From assembly GCF_937123735.1 (NCBI RefSeq), contig NZ_CAKZKL010000008.1, forward strand, positions 1-37,772: a stretch of 37,772 nt of DNA. Reading direction: 5' to 3'. Source of the DNA: an uncultured Lentibacter sp. Its GTDB lineage: Bacteria > Pseudomonadota > Alphaproteobacteria > Rhodobacterales > Rhodobacteraceae. Made by a program: the position numbers and the translations under genes. The notes beneath the pieces were generated by a model. It saw only the letters and a list, made by a program, of their open reading frames with translations. It was not told where the DNA came from and made no database searches. Below are positions 1 through 8,790 of this stretch, one piece after another (the stretch's first letter is position 1; the number at the start of each line of letters is the position of its first letter).

Positions 1-708
1 CTGCTCGAACACGTCCGGATCAGGGGCCGCGCCGTGGCGGGTGTAAAGCATATACGACCCCGACAGCATCGTGGCCCGCGCCCTAATTTCGGGGTCATCC
101 CCGATCAGCAAGCCACCCTCGCCCGAGTTCATGTGCTTGTAGGTCTGGGTCGAATAGGCCGCCATGACGCCAAACCGCCCCGACGGGGTGCCGCGCCATG
201 CGCCGCCCATGGTGTGGGCGCAGTCTTCGACCACTTGCACGCCTGCCGCGTTGCAGATCTCCATCAGGCGGTCCATGTCGGCGATATGCCCGCGCATGTG
301 CGACAGCATCAGAACCTTTGCCTGCCCGACTTTGGCGGCCAGATCGTCCAGATCAATCCGCAGATTTTCGGTCACGCCCACAAACACCGGCACCGCCCCG
401 ACCGAGGCAATCGCCCCCGGCACAGGCGCCAAGGTAAAGGCGTTGGTCAGAACCTTTTCGCCCGGTTTCACGCCCAGCGCCCGAAGTGCCGTGGCCAAAG
501 CGTAGCCGCCCGACGCCACCGCCAGACAGTATTTCGCGCCGGTATAGGCGGCAAACTCGCGTTCCAGCGCCGAGACCTCGCCCTCTTCGTCGCCGACAAG
601 ATTATAGCGATGCAGACGCCCCGATTGCAGCACGCGCACGGCGGCGGCAATGGCGTCGTCGGGGATGGGTTCCTGCTGTGTGAAGCTACCGGTGAATATA
701 TCTTTCAT
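1..708 (-). CDS. DegT/DnrJ/EryC1/StrS-type PLP aminotransferase, truncated by the window edge
   Basis: This is the first 236 codons of a minus-strand gene that continues past base 1. It starts at an ATG at 708 and reads MKDIFTGSFTQQEPIPDDAI. The N-terminal part carries the fold I type PLP-binding stretch (VASGGYALATALRALG) and the VVEDCAHTMGG segment, where the Asp contacts the cofactor pyridine. Near residue 205 is TQTYKHMNSGEGG, which fits the Schiff-base lysine region of the DegT family. Enzymes of this family aminate keto sugars or related ketones; the substrate cannot be told here. It lies head to head with the PrpD-like start at 830, with 121 bases between them. If the join near 1055-1072 is an assembly error, this gene belongs elsewhere in the genome. 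Confidence 0.85.
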   Translation of the reverse strand, partial: MKDIFTGSFTQQEPIPDDAIAAAVRVLQSGRLHRYNLVGDEEGEVSALEREFAAYTGAKYCLAVASGGYALATALRALGVKPGEKVLTNAFTLAPVPGAIASVGAVPVFVGVTENLRIDLDDLAAKVGQAKVLMLSHMRGHIADMDRLMEICNAAGVQVVEDCAHTMGGAWRGTPSGRFGVMAAYSTQTYKHMNSGEGGLLIGDDPEIRARATMLSGSYMLYTRHGAAPDPDVFEQ

Positions 709-829
709 GGGCGCGAGATTGGATCAGGGTGCAAAAATCGTCAATGTCGTAATGCGCCGGTTCGGATGTCGGAAACGGCACAGAGAGAGCCGCATTTTGA
801 GGACCAAGCTGAAGGTAAGGAGAACGCCC

Positions 830-1651
830 ATGCCACAGCCTGACCCGATTGCCTTTATCCACACCTTCCGCTGGACTGATTTAAACGCGACACAGCAGAC
901 CCAAGCCAAGCTGAATCTGCTGGACCTGCTGGGGGTCGCGGCGTCGGGGGCGACGACCCGTTTAAGCTGGATCATCAGGGATCACGCGGTCGAAGAATTC
1001 GGGGGCGCCCTGCCCTTGTTGTTTGACGGGCGTACGGCCTCGGCCAGCGGTGTGGCTTTGGCGGCGGGGATGAGTGTTTCGTTCGTGCTGTTGGGCGTGG
1101 GCGTTACGGCTTTTGGCCGTGCGCTCGGGCTGGACGCGCAGAGCGTGGCGCAGGCGGGGGCCGTGCTGATGGTGGCTTTTGGCCTCATGCTGCTGGTTCC
1201 GCGCTTTGGCATGGTGCTTTCGGGCGCAACGGCGGGGATGTCGGCGCGCGCAGATCAGCAGATGAACGAGATTGACCAAGGCTCGCTCAAAGGCCAGTTC
1301 GCGGGTGGCTTGCTGCTTGGCGCGGTTTGGAGCCCCTGCATCGGGCCCACTTTGGGCGGCGCGATTGCGCTGGCCAGTCAGGGCGAGAGCCTTGGGCTGG
1401 CCACGCTGATCATGGTTTTCTTCGCGCTGGGGGTGAGCACGCTCATCATCGGCCTTGGCTATGGCACGCGCGCATGGCTCACGCGCAACCGTGAGCGGAT
1501 GCAGCGGTTGGCCGTTGCGGCGCGGCCTGTGATGGGCGCTGTCTTTGTCGCTGTGGGCCTCGCGCTCTTTTTCAACGTTCACCACATGGTTGACGCCTGG
1601 CTTCTGGATGTGATGCCAGCCTGGCTTGTTGATCTTTCCGTATCCATTTGA
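830..1651 (+). CDS. Chimeric reading frame: MmgE/PrpD N-terminus fused to CcdA-type membrane protein C-terminus
   Basis: The frame opens at ATG 830 after AAGGTAAGGAG and encodes 273 residues. Residues 1 to about 80 look like the start of MmgE/PrpD (FIHTFRWTDL, LLDLLGVAASG, IIRDHAVEEFGG, LLFDGRTASASG), a soluble family of about 450 residues that includes 2-methylcitrate dehydratase. From about residue 76 the protein becomes a polytopic membrane protein of the CcdA/DsbD family: SVSFVLLGVGVTAFG, then the second CcdA Pro-Cys signature SPCIGPTLGGAI, then two further hydrophobic segments. The first CcdA helix with its partner cysteine is missing. CcdA normally passes electrons across the inner membrane to a thioredoxin-fold partner, which is the next gene here. 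As it stands neither half should work. The join lies in the codons for ALAAGM. Confidence 0.8.
   Translation: MPQPDPIAFIHTFRWTDLNATQQTQAKLNLLDLLGVAASGATTRLSWIIRDHAVEEFGGALPLLFDGRTASASGVALAAGMSVSFVLLGVGVTAFGRALGLDAQSVAQAGAVLMVAFGLMLLVPRFGMVLSGATAGMSARADQQMNEIDQGSLKGQFAGGLLLGAVWSPCIGPTLGGAIALASQGESLGLATLIMVFFALGVSTLIIGLGYGTRAWLTRNRERMQRLAVAARPVMGAVFVAVGLALFFNVHHMVDAWLLDVMPAWLVDLSVSI
1055..1072. other. Probable junction between two unrelated loci (PrpD / CcdA)
   Basis: The 18 bases GCTTTGGCGGCGGGGATG encode ALAAGM. The protein is PrpD-like before this point and CcdA-like after it, with no frame break. PrpD relatives commonly have a similar Ala/Gly-Met stretch just before their TIDALDGHDG region, and short CcdA proteins have a similar stretch just before SVSFVLLG. 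The join therefore probably sits in a microhomology shared by both parents. The parent sequences are recalled from the families, not searched. Confidence 0.6.
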
Positions 1652-1668
1652 GCTCAAGGAGATTTCTC

Positions 1669-2082
1669 ATGAACAGACGCAGCTTCTGCCTAACCGGCCT
1701 TGCCGCCCTCGCCGCCCCCGGCCTCGCGCTGGCCATGCCCAAGGATTACACCGAGGGGCTGGCCAAGAAGCACCTCGCCCAAGGCGATGTTGTCTTTCTC
1801 GACTTCAAGGCTGACTGGTGTAGCACCTGCCGCGCGCAGGAGCGGGTGATCAACGCTTTGAAGGCAGAAAACCCCGATTATGCGGCCAAGGTGACGTTCA
1901 TCAACGTGGATTGGGACAAGCACGGCAAGGGCGCTTTGGTGAAAGAGCTCAATATCCCGCGCCGCTCCACGCTTGTTGTGATGAAGGGCGAGGAAGAGCT
2001 TGGCCGCATTGTGGCCGGCACAGGCAAGGACGAGATCAAGGCGCTGATGGATGTGGCGCTTGGCGCGGCGGCCAGCTCATAA
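1669..2082 (+). CDS. Periplasmic thioredoxin-fold protein, partner of the CcdA-like protein
   Basis: This gene encodes 137 residues. The ATG at 1669 is chosen because AAGGAG lies 7 bases upstream and because it gives a clean export signal: NRRS followed by a hydrophobic run ending ALAMPKD. The mature part is a single thioredoxin domain with the redox motif ADWCSTC (a C-x-x-C pair) near residue 50, then FINVDWD and the cis-proline region IPRRSTLVV. Proteins of this type receive electrons from CcdA/DsbD and reduce disulfides in the periplasm. The gene starts 17 bases after the chimeric ccdA-like frame, so the two were probably one operon. Because the membrane partner is truncated, its electron supply is doubtful in this assembly. 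Confidence 0.85.
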   Translation: MNRRSFCLTGLAALAAPGLALAMPKDYTEGLAKKHLAQGDVVFLDFKADWCSTCRAQERVINALKAENPDYAAKVTFINVDWDKHGKGALVKELNIPRRSTLVVMKGEEELGRIVAGTGKDEIKALMDVALGAAASS

Positions 2083-3030
2083 GAGCCAGAGCATCAGCGC
2101 GCTGAGGGTAACAAAAGATGCCCCCGTGGCCAGAAGCTGGGCGATGGAGGCCATGCCCTCGTGGCCTAGCTCGGAGGCAAAGAGCGCGTAGATCGAGAAC
2201 ATCGGGATGGCAGCGGAGAGGACAACCGCCGCCGCCATTTCGCGGCTCAGAGGTGGCAGCCCGAGGGCCACCGCCGCGACAAGCGCAAGCGCGACCATGG
2301 CAGGGTGCAAGGCAAGCTTGCCTGCGGCTGTGAGCCCCGCCAGCGCGCGGTGGCCTTTGAACGGCAGGCCGACAAGCGCCCCCCCGATTGTGAACAGCGC
2401 CAGCGCGGAGGCGGAGGCGGCAAAGAGGCCAGCGGTTTGTGTGAGCGGCGCTGGCAGAGGCAGTTTGAGCAGCGACACGACAAGGCCAAGTAAGAGCGCA
2501 ATGACCATCGGGCGGCGCAAGACGCCCAGCACGATTTGCCCGATCAGGCGGGCGATGTTTGCGCTCTTTTGCGGCTTGGCAAGCTCGAAAAGCACAAGGC
2601 AGAGCGGGATGATCAGGATGTTTTCAACCAGCATGTTGAGCGCGAGAATTTGCCCCGCGATGTCGGGAAAGGCGAGCAACATGAGCGGGTAGCCTATGAA
2701 GCCCGAGTTCGGGCAGGAGGCGCCCATAACGGCCACGGCGCGGCGGCTGGGCGTTGTTTTGAGCGCCGTGAGAAGCGTAAATGTCACCGCAATTGTCGCG
2801 AGGGCACCGGCGGCAAAAACGGCCATATAGGTGAGGTTGAAGACCTCGCGCGCATCGCGACTGGCCACGGCGAGAAACAGGAGCGCAGGCAGCGCGACGT
2901 TGAGAACGAAGCTGCCGAAGAGGCGCATATCGGCGGGCTTGAAGAGGCCGAAGCGCACGCAGAGATAGCCAAGCGCGACCGCCGTGAAGAGAGGCAGGGT
3001 GATGCCGAGGACGGCGAGGGCCTCAGCCAA
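2077..3030 (-). CDS. AEC family (auxin efflux carrier-like) permease
   Basis: This is an inner membrane protein of about 317 residues with eight to ten hydrophobic helices in two similar halves, for example [21 protein letters not shown] at the N-terminus and [26 protein letters not shown] near the end. It matches the AEC family, which exports organic anions; the substrate cannot be predicted. The start is uncertain. TTG at 3030 gives the usual short lead before the first helix and overlaps the stop of chorismate synthase by eight bases, which suggests translational coupling. TTG 3063 and GTG 3060 are alternatives that would add a non-conserved, basic lead. The 3' end overlaps the convergent thioredoxin gene by six bases. 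Confidence 0.85.
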   Translation of the reverse strand: MAEALAVLGITLPLFTAVALGYLCVRFGLFKPADMRLFGSFVLNVALPALLFLAVASRDAREVFNLTYMAVFAAGALATIAVTFTLLTALKTTPSRRAVAVMGASCPNSGFIGYPLMLLAFPDIAGQILALNMLVENILIIPLCLVLFELAKPQKSANIARLIGQIVLGVLRRPMVIALLLGLVVSLLKLPLPAPLTQTAGLFAASASALALFTIGGALVGLPFKGHRALAGLTAAGKLALHPAMVALALVAAVALGLPPLSREMAAAVVLSAAIPMFSIYALFASELGHEGMASIAQLLATGASFVTLSALMLWLL

Positions 3031-4138
3031 TCTGGCCCCGCGTTTCGCCCACAGCGCCACCAACCTGGCCGCGGTGCAAGAGGATGTGATCGAGGATCAC
3101 GCAGGCCATCATCGCCTCGCCCACGGGCACGGCGCGGATGCCGACGCAGGGGTCGTGGCGGCCCTTGGTAACCACCTCGGTGGCGCTGCCATCAAGGCGG
3201 ATAGAGGCGCGCGGCGTGAGGATCGAGGAGGTCGGCTTGACCGCAAAGCGCACGACAATATCTTGCCCCGTGGAGATACCGCCGAGGATGCCGCCTGCGT
3301 GGTTGGAGCTATACTCAGGGCCATTGGGCCCCATGAAAATCTCGTCGGCGTTGTCGGTGCCTGAGAGCTTGGCTGCGGCCATGCCTTCGCCGATTTCGAC
3401 GCCTTTCACGGCGTTGATGCTCATCATCGCGGCGGCGAGATCGGTATCAAGCTTGGCATAGATCGGCGCGCCGATGCCGGCGGGCACGCCCCGCGCGACA
3501 ACCTCGATGGCGCCGCCAACCGAGTTCTTATCTTTGCGCACTTTGGTGAGGTAGGCCTCCCAAGCCTTGGCTGTTTCCGCGCTCTGGGGAATCCAGAAAT
3601 CATTCTGCTCAATCGCGTCCCAGTCAAAGGCGCTGCGGTCGATCTCCATCTCGCCCATGGTGGTCATATAGCCGATGATCTGCAGATCGGGGGCGAGCGC
3701 CTTGAGGGCGGCACGGGCCACGCCGCCCGCGGCCACGCGCGCGGCTGTTTCGCGCGCTGAAGAGCGGCCACCCCCGCGATAGTCGCGCAGGCCGTATTTC
3801 TGGTGATAGGTGATATCGGCGTGGCCGGGGCGGAAGGTCTGGGCGATGTCGCCGTAGTCTTTGGAGCGCTGGTCGGTGTTCTCGATCATCAGCTGGATGG
3901 ACGTGCCGGTGGTGACACCTTCGAACACGCCCGAGAGAATGCGCACCTGATCAGGCTCTTGCCGCTGGGTGGTGTTCTTGTTCTGACCCGGGCGGCGCTT
4001 GTTCAGCCAGACTTGCAGCATATCCTCGGTGAGTGGCACGCCGGGGGGGCAGCCATCAACCGTGGCGCCAAGGGCCGGCCCGTGGCTTTCGCCCCATGTG
4101 GTGACGCGGAAGAGGTGGCCAAATGTGTTCATGCTCAT
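3023..4138 (-). CDS. aroC: Chorismate synthase
   Basis: AroC converts 5-enolpyruvylshikimate-3-phosphate to chorismate, the last step of the shikimate pathway, using reduced FMN without net redox change. The protein is 371 residues, normal for the family. The three family signatures are visible: [14 protein letters not shown] near residue 16, the [17 protein letters not shown] block near residue 130, and [18 protein letters not shown] with [11 protein letters not shown] near residue 320. The start ATG at 4138 follows AAAGGAG and gives [20 protein letters not shown]; a longer upstream reading has no family likeness. The AEC permease follows with an overlap, so the two are probably cotranscribed, although no functional link is evident. 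Confidence 0.97.
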   Translation of the reverse strand: MSMNTFGHLFRVTTWGESHGPALGATVDGCPPGVPLTEDMLQVWLNKRRPGQNKNTTQRQEPDQVRILSGVFEGVTTGTSIQLMIENTDQRSKDYGDIAQTFRPGHADITYHQKYGLRDYRGGGRSSARETAARVAAGGVARAALKALAPDLQIIGYMTTMGEMEIDRSAFDWDAIEQNDFWIPQSAETAKAWEAYLTKVRKDKNSVGGAIEVVARGVPAGIGAPIYAKLDTDLAAAMMSINAVKGVEIGEGMAAAKLSGTDNADEIFMGPNGPEYSSNHAGGILGGISTGQDIVVRFAVKPTSSILTPRASIRLDGSATEVVTKGRHDPCVGIRAVPVGEAMMACVILDHILLHRGQVGGAVGETRGQIG

Positions 4139-4417
4139 GGGGCAAGCTCCTTTGGGCGGAGGTTTATGTCGAATTGCGCGGGCGCGCAATCCGCTCCTTG
4201 GCGCAAAAGCGGCTCCGCAGCCGCAGGTTGGCCCTGCTTTGACTGTTTTGACGTTGCGCCCCAAAGCCGCCTTTGGGCTGGCAGTGAGGGGCCTTCTCGC
4301 TCATGGTGGGACGACAAGCCCACCGTTTTGGCCGGTTTTGGCCCGGTTTTGCCAAAAATGGGGCGGGCGACAGGGACAGGACAAAATGCGGATAGATGCG
4401 CAGATAGGAAAGCGAAC
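4139..4417. other. Divergent intergenic region between aroC and the thiolase gene, with small hairpins
   Basis: These 279 bases should hold promoters for both directions. Two short perfect inverted repeats are visible: GCGGCT/AGCCGC (4209-4224, 4-base loop) and CCCAAAG/CTTTGGG (4260-4277, 4-base loop). A near-repeat GGCCGGTTTTGGCCCGGTTTTG lies around 4330-4350. I could not assign a confident promoter or operator, and neither strand contains a plausible gene. Confidence 0.4.
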
Positions 4418-5593
4418 ATGAAACAAGCGGTTATCGTCTCAACAGCGCGGACAGGTTTGGCGAAGTCATTTCGCGGTGCTTTGAACATCACCCACGGTGC
4501 CACCATGGGGGGGCATGTGGTGTCTGAGGCCGTTGCCCGCTCTGGCGTTGATCCGGCGCGGGTTGAGGATGTGATGATCGGTTGCGGGTTTCCCGAGCAC
4601 GCCACAGGCAGCAATATAGCGCGCCAGATCGCGCTGCGCGCGGGCTTGCCGGAGACGGCCTCTGGTGTGACGGTCAACCGCTTTTGTTCCAGTGGCTTGC
4701 AGACCATCGCCATGGCGGCCAATGCGATTTGTCAGGACGGGGCCGGCCCGATGGTTGCCGGGGGGGTTGAGTCTATTTCGATGGTGCAGCCGCAGGTTAC
4801 GCCGCTGCGGGAAGACTGGCTGAAAGCGCATAAGCCCGATGTTTACATGACCATGATCGAGACCGCAGATATTGTAGCACAGCGATATGCCGTGAGCCGG
4901 GAAAGCCAGGATGCCTATGCCCTGCGCTCGCAGCAGTTGATTGCCGCAGCCCAGCAAAGTGGCAAATTTGAAGAGGAAATTGTGCCGTTGCAAACTGTTA
5001 TGGCGGTGCAGGACAAAAAGACAAAGGACATCAGCCACAAAGAGGTCACCCTTGCCAGCGACGAATGTAACCGGCCGGGCACCACACTTGAGGGGCTGGC
5101 CGCCTTGCAGCCGGTGCGTGGCGCTGACAATTGGGTTACGGCGGGCAATGCCAGCCAGCTTTCTGATGGAGCTGCTGCCTTGGTGCTGATGGACAGCACA
5201 GAAGCCGAGCAGCAGGGGCTTGAGCCTCTGGGCGCCTTCAAGGGCTTTGCCGTTGCTGGCTGCGCGCCGGATGAGATGGGCATAGGCCCTGTTTTTGCCA
5301 TTCCCCGTCTGCTTAAGCGGCACGGGCTGAGCATCGCGGATATTGACCTTTGGGAGCTCAACGAGGCCTTTGCATCGCAGTGCCTTTATGCCCGTGACAG
5401 GCTCGGGATCGACCCTGAGAAGTTCAATGTCAATGGCGGTTCGATTGCGATCGGGCATCCCTTTGGCATGACCGGTGCGCGCATGGCCGGGCATCTTCTG
5501 TTGGAAGGGCGTCGGCGCGGCGCGAAACTTGGTGTGGTGAGCATGTGTATTGGTGGCGGCATGGGGGCCGCAGGCTTGTTTGAAATCTACTGA
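4418..5593 (+). CDS. Acetyl-CoA C-acyltransferase (thiolase)
   Basis: This thiolase cleaves 3-ketoacyl-CoA with CoA to give acetyl-CoA and a shortened acyl-CoA, or runs in reverse. The protein is 391 residues, normal for the degradative class. The nucleophilic cysteine is Cys90 in [10 protein letters not shown]. The other catalytic groups are the His of [14 protein letters not shown] and the Cys of [15 protein letters not shown] near the C-terminus. The ATG at 4418 follows AGGAAAG; a long in-frame upstream extension over the intergenic region is not thiolase-like. The acyl-CoA dehydrogenase gene starts 11 bases after the stop, so this is the first gene of the beta-oxidation operon. Confidence 0.95.
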   Translation: MKQAVIVSTARTGLAKSFRGALNITHGATMGGHVVSEAVARSGVDPARVEDVMIGCGFPEHATGSNIARQIALRAGLPETASGVTVNRFCSSGLQTIAMAANAICQDGAGPMVAGGVESISMVQPQVTPLREDWLKAHKPDVYMTMIETADIVAQRYAVSRESQDAYALRSQQLIAAAQQSGKFEEEIVPLQTVMAVQDKKTKDISHKEVTLASDECNRPGTTLEGLAALQPVRGADNWVTAGNASQLSDGAAALVLMDSTEAEQQGLEPLGAFKGFAVAGCAPDEMGIGPVFAIPRLLKRHGLSIADIDLWELNEAFASQCLYARDRLGIDPEKFNVNGGSIAIGHPFGMTGARMAGHLLLEGRRRGAKLGVVSMCIGGGMGAAGLFEIY

Positions 5594-5604
5594 GAGGACA
5601 TGTC

Positions 5605-6804
5605 ATGGACCTGAGCTATTCGGACGCAGAAAAAGCCTTTCGCAAGGAGGTGCGGCAGTTTCTGGACCAAAACCTGCCCGACGATTTGCGCGACAAGGTC
5701 AGGCGCGGAAAGGATTTGGGCAAGGAAGGCCACGAACGTTGGCACCGCATTCTCAATGAACGCGGCTGGCTTGCGCCCAACTGGCCCAAGAAATTTGGCG
5801 GCGCAGAGTGGAACGCGGTGCAACGCCATATTTTTGAGGAGGAGGCCGCGGCGGCCTCGGCCCCGCGCATTGTGCCCTTTGGCCTTTCCATGCTTGCGCC
5901 CGTGTTGCAGAAATTTGGCTCCAAAGCGCAACAGGACCATTGGTTGCCGCGCATCCTTTCGGGTGAGGACTGGTGGTGTCAGGGATATTCCGAGCCGGGC
6001 GCGGGCTCTGATCTGGCCTCGCTGAAAACCACCGCTGTGAAAGAGGGCGGGCATTATGTTGTCAATGGTCAGAAAACCTGGACGACATTGGGGCAGCACG
6101 CGAACATGATTTTCTGTCTTGTGCGCACCGACAGCGCGGTGAAGCAACAAGAAGGTATTTCCTTCCTGCTGATTGATATGAACAGCCCCGGCGTTGAAGT
6201 CCGTCCGATTGTGCTTCTGGACGGGGGTGCAGAGGTGAACGAGGTTTGGCTGACCGATGTGAAAGTGCCGCTGGAGAACCTTGTGGGCGAAGAGAACAAG
6301 GGCTGGACCTATGCCAAATATCTGCTGACCCATGAGCGCACCAATATTGCCGGTGTCGGGTTTTCGCAGGCGGGGCTGGCGGCGGTAAAGCGGATTGCTG
6401 CGGCCGAGATGGCCAATGGCAGGCCGCTGATTGAGAACCCGCATTTTGCGGCGCGTGTGGCGCAGATCGAGATTGATCTCATGGCGATGGCCACCACCAA
6501 TCTGAGGATGATCTCCCGTGCCGCGGCGGGAACTGCGCCGGGCGTGGAAAGCTCCATGCTCAAGGTGAAAGGCACCATCATTCGCCAGGCGATCAACGAT
6601 CTGGCGCGCCGGGCTGGTGGCGTTTATGCCATGCCCTTTGCTTCTGAGGCGCTTGAAGGGGCGAATGACATGGTGCCGGACCCTCTGTCTGCTGGGCCGG
6701 TTGCCGCGCAGTATTTCAACAATCGCAAGCTTTCGATTTTTGGCGGGTCCAACGAAATCCAGCGCAGTATCATTGCCAAGGAAAGCCTGCGGGGAGGGGC
6801 CTGA
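5605..6804 (+). CDS. Acyl-CoA dehydrogenase, large-type member of pair 1
   Basis: This FAD enzyme introduces a trans-2 double bond into an acyl-CoA and passes electrons to electron-transfer flavoprotein. The protein is 399 residues with the usual three domains: an N-terminal helical domain, a beta domain with the FAD/substrate segment WCQGYSEPGAGSDLA at about 124-139 and the NGQKTWTT motif, and a C-terminal helical domain ending in FGGSNEIQRSIIAK. The stop and the start of the next acyl-CoA dehydrogenase are separated by one base. Adjacent genes of about 400 and 380 residues are typical of two-subunit acyl-CoA dehydrogenases such as PimC/PimD or the mycobacterial steroid FadE pairs, so a heteromeric enzyme is inferred. 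The substrate is unknown. Confidence 0.93.
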   Translation: MDLSYSDAEKAFRKEVRQFLDQNLPDDLRDKVRRGKDLGKEGHERWHRILNERGWLAPNWPKKFGGAEWNAVQRHIFEEEAAAASAPRIVPFGLSMLAPVLQKFGSKAQQDHWLPRILSGEDWWCQGYSEPGAGSDLASLKTTAVKEGGHYVVNGQKTWTTLGQHANMIFCLVRTDSAVKQQEGISFLLIDMNSPGVEVRPIVLLDGGAEVNEVWLTDVKVPLENLVGEENKGWTYAKYLLTHERTNIAGVGFSQAGLAAVKRIAAAEMANGRPLIENPHFAARVAQIEIDLMAMATTNLRMISRAAAGTAPGVESSMLKVKGTIIRQAINDLARRAGGVYAMPFASEALEGANDMVPDPLSAGPVAAQYFNNRKLSIFGGSNEIQRSIIAKESLRGGA

Positions 6805-6805
6805 G

Positions 6806-7939
6806 ATGAACTTTGAACTCACCCAAGAGCGGCAGATGCTGCAAGACAGCCTGCAACGGTATCTGCGCGATAAATACACGACAGAGACCCGCAACGCTAT
6901 TTTGCAAAGCGAGGCGGGTATGTCGGAGGAGATCTGGCAGCAATTGGCCGATCTTGGCGTGATCGCGGCCTTGTTTGCAGAAGAGCAGGGCGGCTTTGGT
7001 GGCGCGGGATTTGATCTTGCCGTTGTCTTTGAGGCGCTGGGGCGCGCCGGGGTTGTGGAGCCTTTCATGGAAACCGCCATTCTGGCAGGGGGGCTGATTG
7101 CCCGGCTGGGCAACCCCGCGCAGCAGGACCTGCTGGACAGGCTGATGGCGGGCGGGCTCCAGCTGGCTTTTGCCCATGGCGAACCCACGGGCCGCTATGA
7201 TCTGACCCATGTGGCAACCACTGCCCACGCGCAGGACGACACGATCCTTCTGACGGGCCGAAAAGCTGTTGTGTTCAATGCCGAGCGTGCGGATATGTTG
7301 GTTGTCTCGGCGCGCGAAAGTGGCGCTGTCGATGATCCGGAGGGGCTTTCGCTGTTTCTGGTGCCCAAAGATACGCCCGGGCTGGGGATACAGGGGTATG
7401 CCTTGCTGGCGGGCGGGCGGGCGGCAGAAGTGACGCTGGAGCAAGTCAGGCTCGGCGCCCAAGCGCGCCTGGGCGCGCCGGGGCAGGCGGCAGAGGCGAT
7501 CACGGCGCAGATTGCGGCGGCCTGTGTCGCACAAACCGCCGAGACGCTCGGGGCGATGGAAACGGCCTGCGCGCTCACCAAGGATTACCTAATGACCCGC
7601 AAGCAATTTGGCCGCCCGATCGGCAGTTTTCAGGCTCTGGCGCACCGGATGTCTGATGTGCTGATCGAGATGGAGCAGGCACGGTCGGCTGTGATCAACG
7701 CGGCGGGGCACCTTGAGGCCGCGCCGGCGCAGCGCGAGCGCTTTGTGTCCGCCGCCAAAAACCTGATTGGCCGGGTGGGCCGCCTTGTGGCGGAAGAGAG
7801 CATTCAGCTGCATGGAGGGATTGCCATGACGCAGGAATACGAGCTGGCCCATATCGCCAAACGGATTGTGATGGCCGACCACCGGTTTGGAGATGTGGAC
7901 CACCATCTGGAACGTTTTATCGCGTTTTCGGCGGCGTGA
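6806..7939 (+). CDS. Acyl-CoA dehydrogenase, small-type member of pair 1
   Basis: This 377-residue protein has an acyl-CoA dehydrogenase fold but a divergent middle domain compared with the preceding gene. It lacks the long QGYSEPGAGSD segment and has only AHGEPTGRYDL in that place. The C-terminal domain is well conserved: MTRKQFGRPIGSFQALAHRM, then IQLHGGIAMTQEYELAH. These features match PimD-like small subunits. The ATG at 6806 immediately follows the stop of the partner, with GGGGAGGGG as ribosome binding site inside the partner's last codons. Pairing with the previous gene is inferred from gene order, size and likeness to known heteromeric enzymes. Confidence 0.9.
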   Translation: MNFELTQERQMLQDSLQRYLRDKYTTETRNAILQSEAGMSEEIWQQLADLGVIAALFAEEQGGFGGAGFDLAVVFEALGRAGVVEPFMETAILAGGLIARLGNPAQQDLLDRLMAGGLQLAFAHGEPTGRYDLTHVATTAHAQDDTILLTGRKAVVFNAERADMLVVSARESGAVDDPEGLSLFLVPKDTPGLGIQGYALLAGGRAAEVTLEQVRLGAQARLGAPGQAAEAITAQIAAACVAQTAETLGAMETACALTKDYLMTRKQFGRPIGSFQALAHRMSDVLIEMEQARSAVINAAGHLEAAPAQRERFVSAAKNLIGRVGRLVAEESIQLHGGIAMTQEYELAHIAKRIVMADHRFGDVDHHLERFIAFSAA

Positions 7940-7985
7940 GAGATTTTGCCGTTGTTTTGAGCCCCCGCTGCGAGAGGAGAGACCC

Positions 7986-8768
7986 ATGCCACAAGACGCG
8001 CAGAGCGAGATAGAAGACAAGGGAGACCGTTTGATTGTCTGGAATGGCAATGCGGCCAAGCGGGGGGCTTTGACGCCCGGGCTCTATGAGGCGCTCACAG
8101 AAGCGTTTGAACGCGCAAAGGCGCCACGGATCCGCGCGCTTATTTTGACATCGCGGGGCGGGTTCTTTTGTGCGGGGGGTGACTTGAATGTGCTCATTGC
8201 GCGGCGCGAGCTGACGCAAGCGGAGCGCCGGGAAAAAGTGGATCAGCTGCATGATCTGGTGCGCTTGCTGCGGGCAAGCCCTGTGCCGGTGATTGCCGCC
8301 GTGGAAGGCGGCGCTGCGGGCGCGGGGCTCTCGCTGGCGCTGGCTTGCGATATGGTGGTTGCCAGCAAGGAGGCACAGTTTACGGCGGCTTATGTCAAGG
8401 CTGGCTTGGTGCCGGATGCGGGCTTGACCGCAGCTTTGGCGCGCATGGTGCCACGGCCTTTGGCTATGGAAATGTGCCTTTTGGGCCGGCCTGTGGCTGC
8501 AAGCCGTTTTGCCGCGCTTGGGGCGGTGAGCCTGTTGTGTGAGCCGGGTGAGGCCCTCGGTGGGGCCATGGCGCTGGCAGATGATCTGGCGGCGGGGCCC
8601 CGTGCAGCGCAGGGCACCATCCGGCAGCTTGTGGCGCAGGCCTATGAGACATCCGAAGCTGCGCAGCTGGATGCGGAGCGCGACGCCATGGCCGAGGCCG
8701 CAGGCGCAGCAGAGGCTGGTGAGGGCATTGCGGCCTTTTTGGAAAAGCGCAAGCCAAGGTTTGCCTGA
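7986..8768 (+). CDS. Enoyl-CoA hydratase/isomerase family protein
   Basis: This crotonase-fold protein of 260 residues would hydrate the enoyl-CoA made by the dehydrogenases. The two oxyanion-hole segments are visible: TSRGGFFCAGGDLNVL near residue 55 and EGGAAGAGLSLALACDMVVAS near residue 105. The position of the usual first catalytic Glu is occupied within EGGAAGAG and the second within LVPDAGLTAAL, where Asp replaces the commoner Gly-Gly/Asp pattern. Hydratase versus isomerase activity therefore cannot be settled. The ATG at 7986 follows GAGGAGAG. It sits 46 bases after the dehydrogenase pair and 22 bases before the CoA ligase, in one likely operon. Confidence 0.9.
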   Translation: MPQDAQSEIEDKGDRLIVWNGNAAKRGALTPGLYEALTEAFERAKAPRIRALILTSRGGFFCAGGDLNVLIARRELTQAERREKVDQLHDLVRLLRASPVPVIAAVEGGAAGAGLSLALACDMVVASKEAQFTAAYVKAGLVPDAGLTAALARMVPRPLAMEMCLLGRPVAASRFAALGAVSLLCEPGEALGGAMALADDLAAGPRAAQGTIRQLVAQAYETSEAAQLDAERDAMAEAAGAAEAGEGIAAFLEKRKPRFA

Positions 8769-8790
8769 GCGCGCGGGGAGGAGCAGGGCT

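Noticed and set aside
34..843. Plus-strand open frame over the left edge
   Set aside because: The minus strand encodes a recognisable DegT aminotransferase. The plus-strand product is His/Arg-rich without family features.
5587..7188. Minus-strand frame of 533 codons opposite the first dehydrogenase pair
   Set aside because: It is antisense to two well-conserved enzymes. Its composition is that of a reverse-complement shadow in GC-rich DNA.
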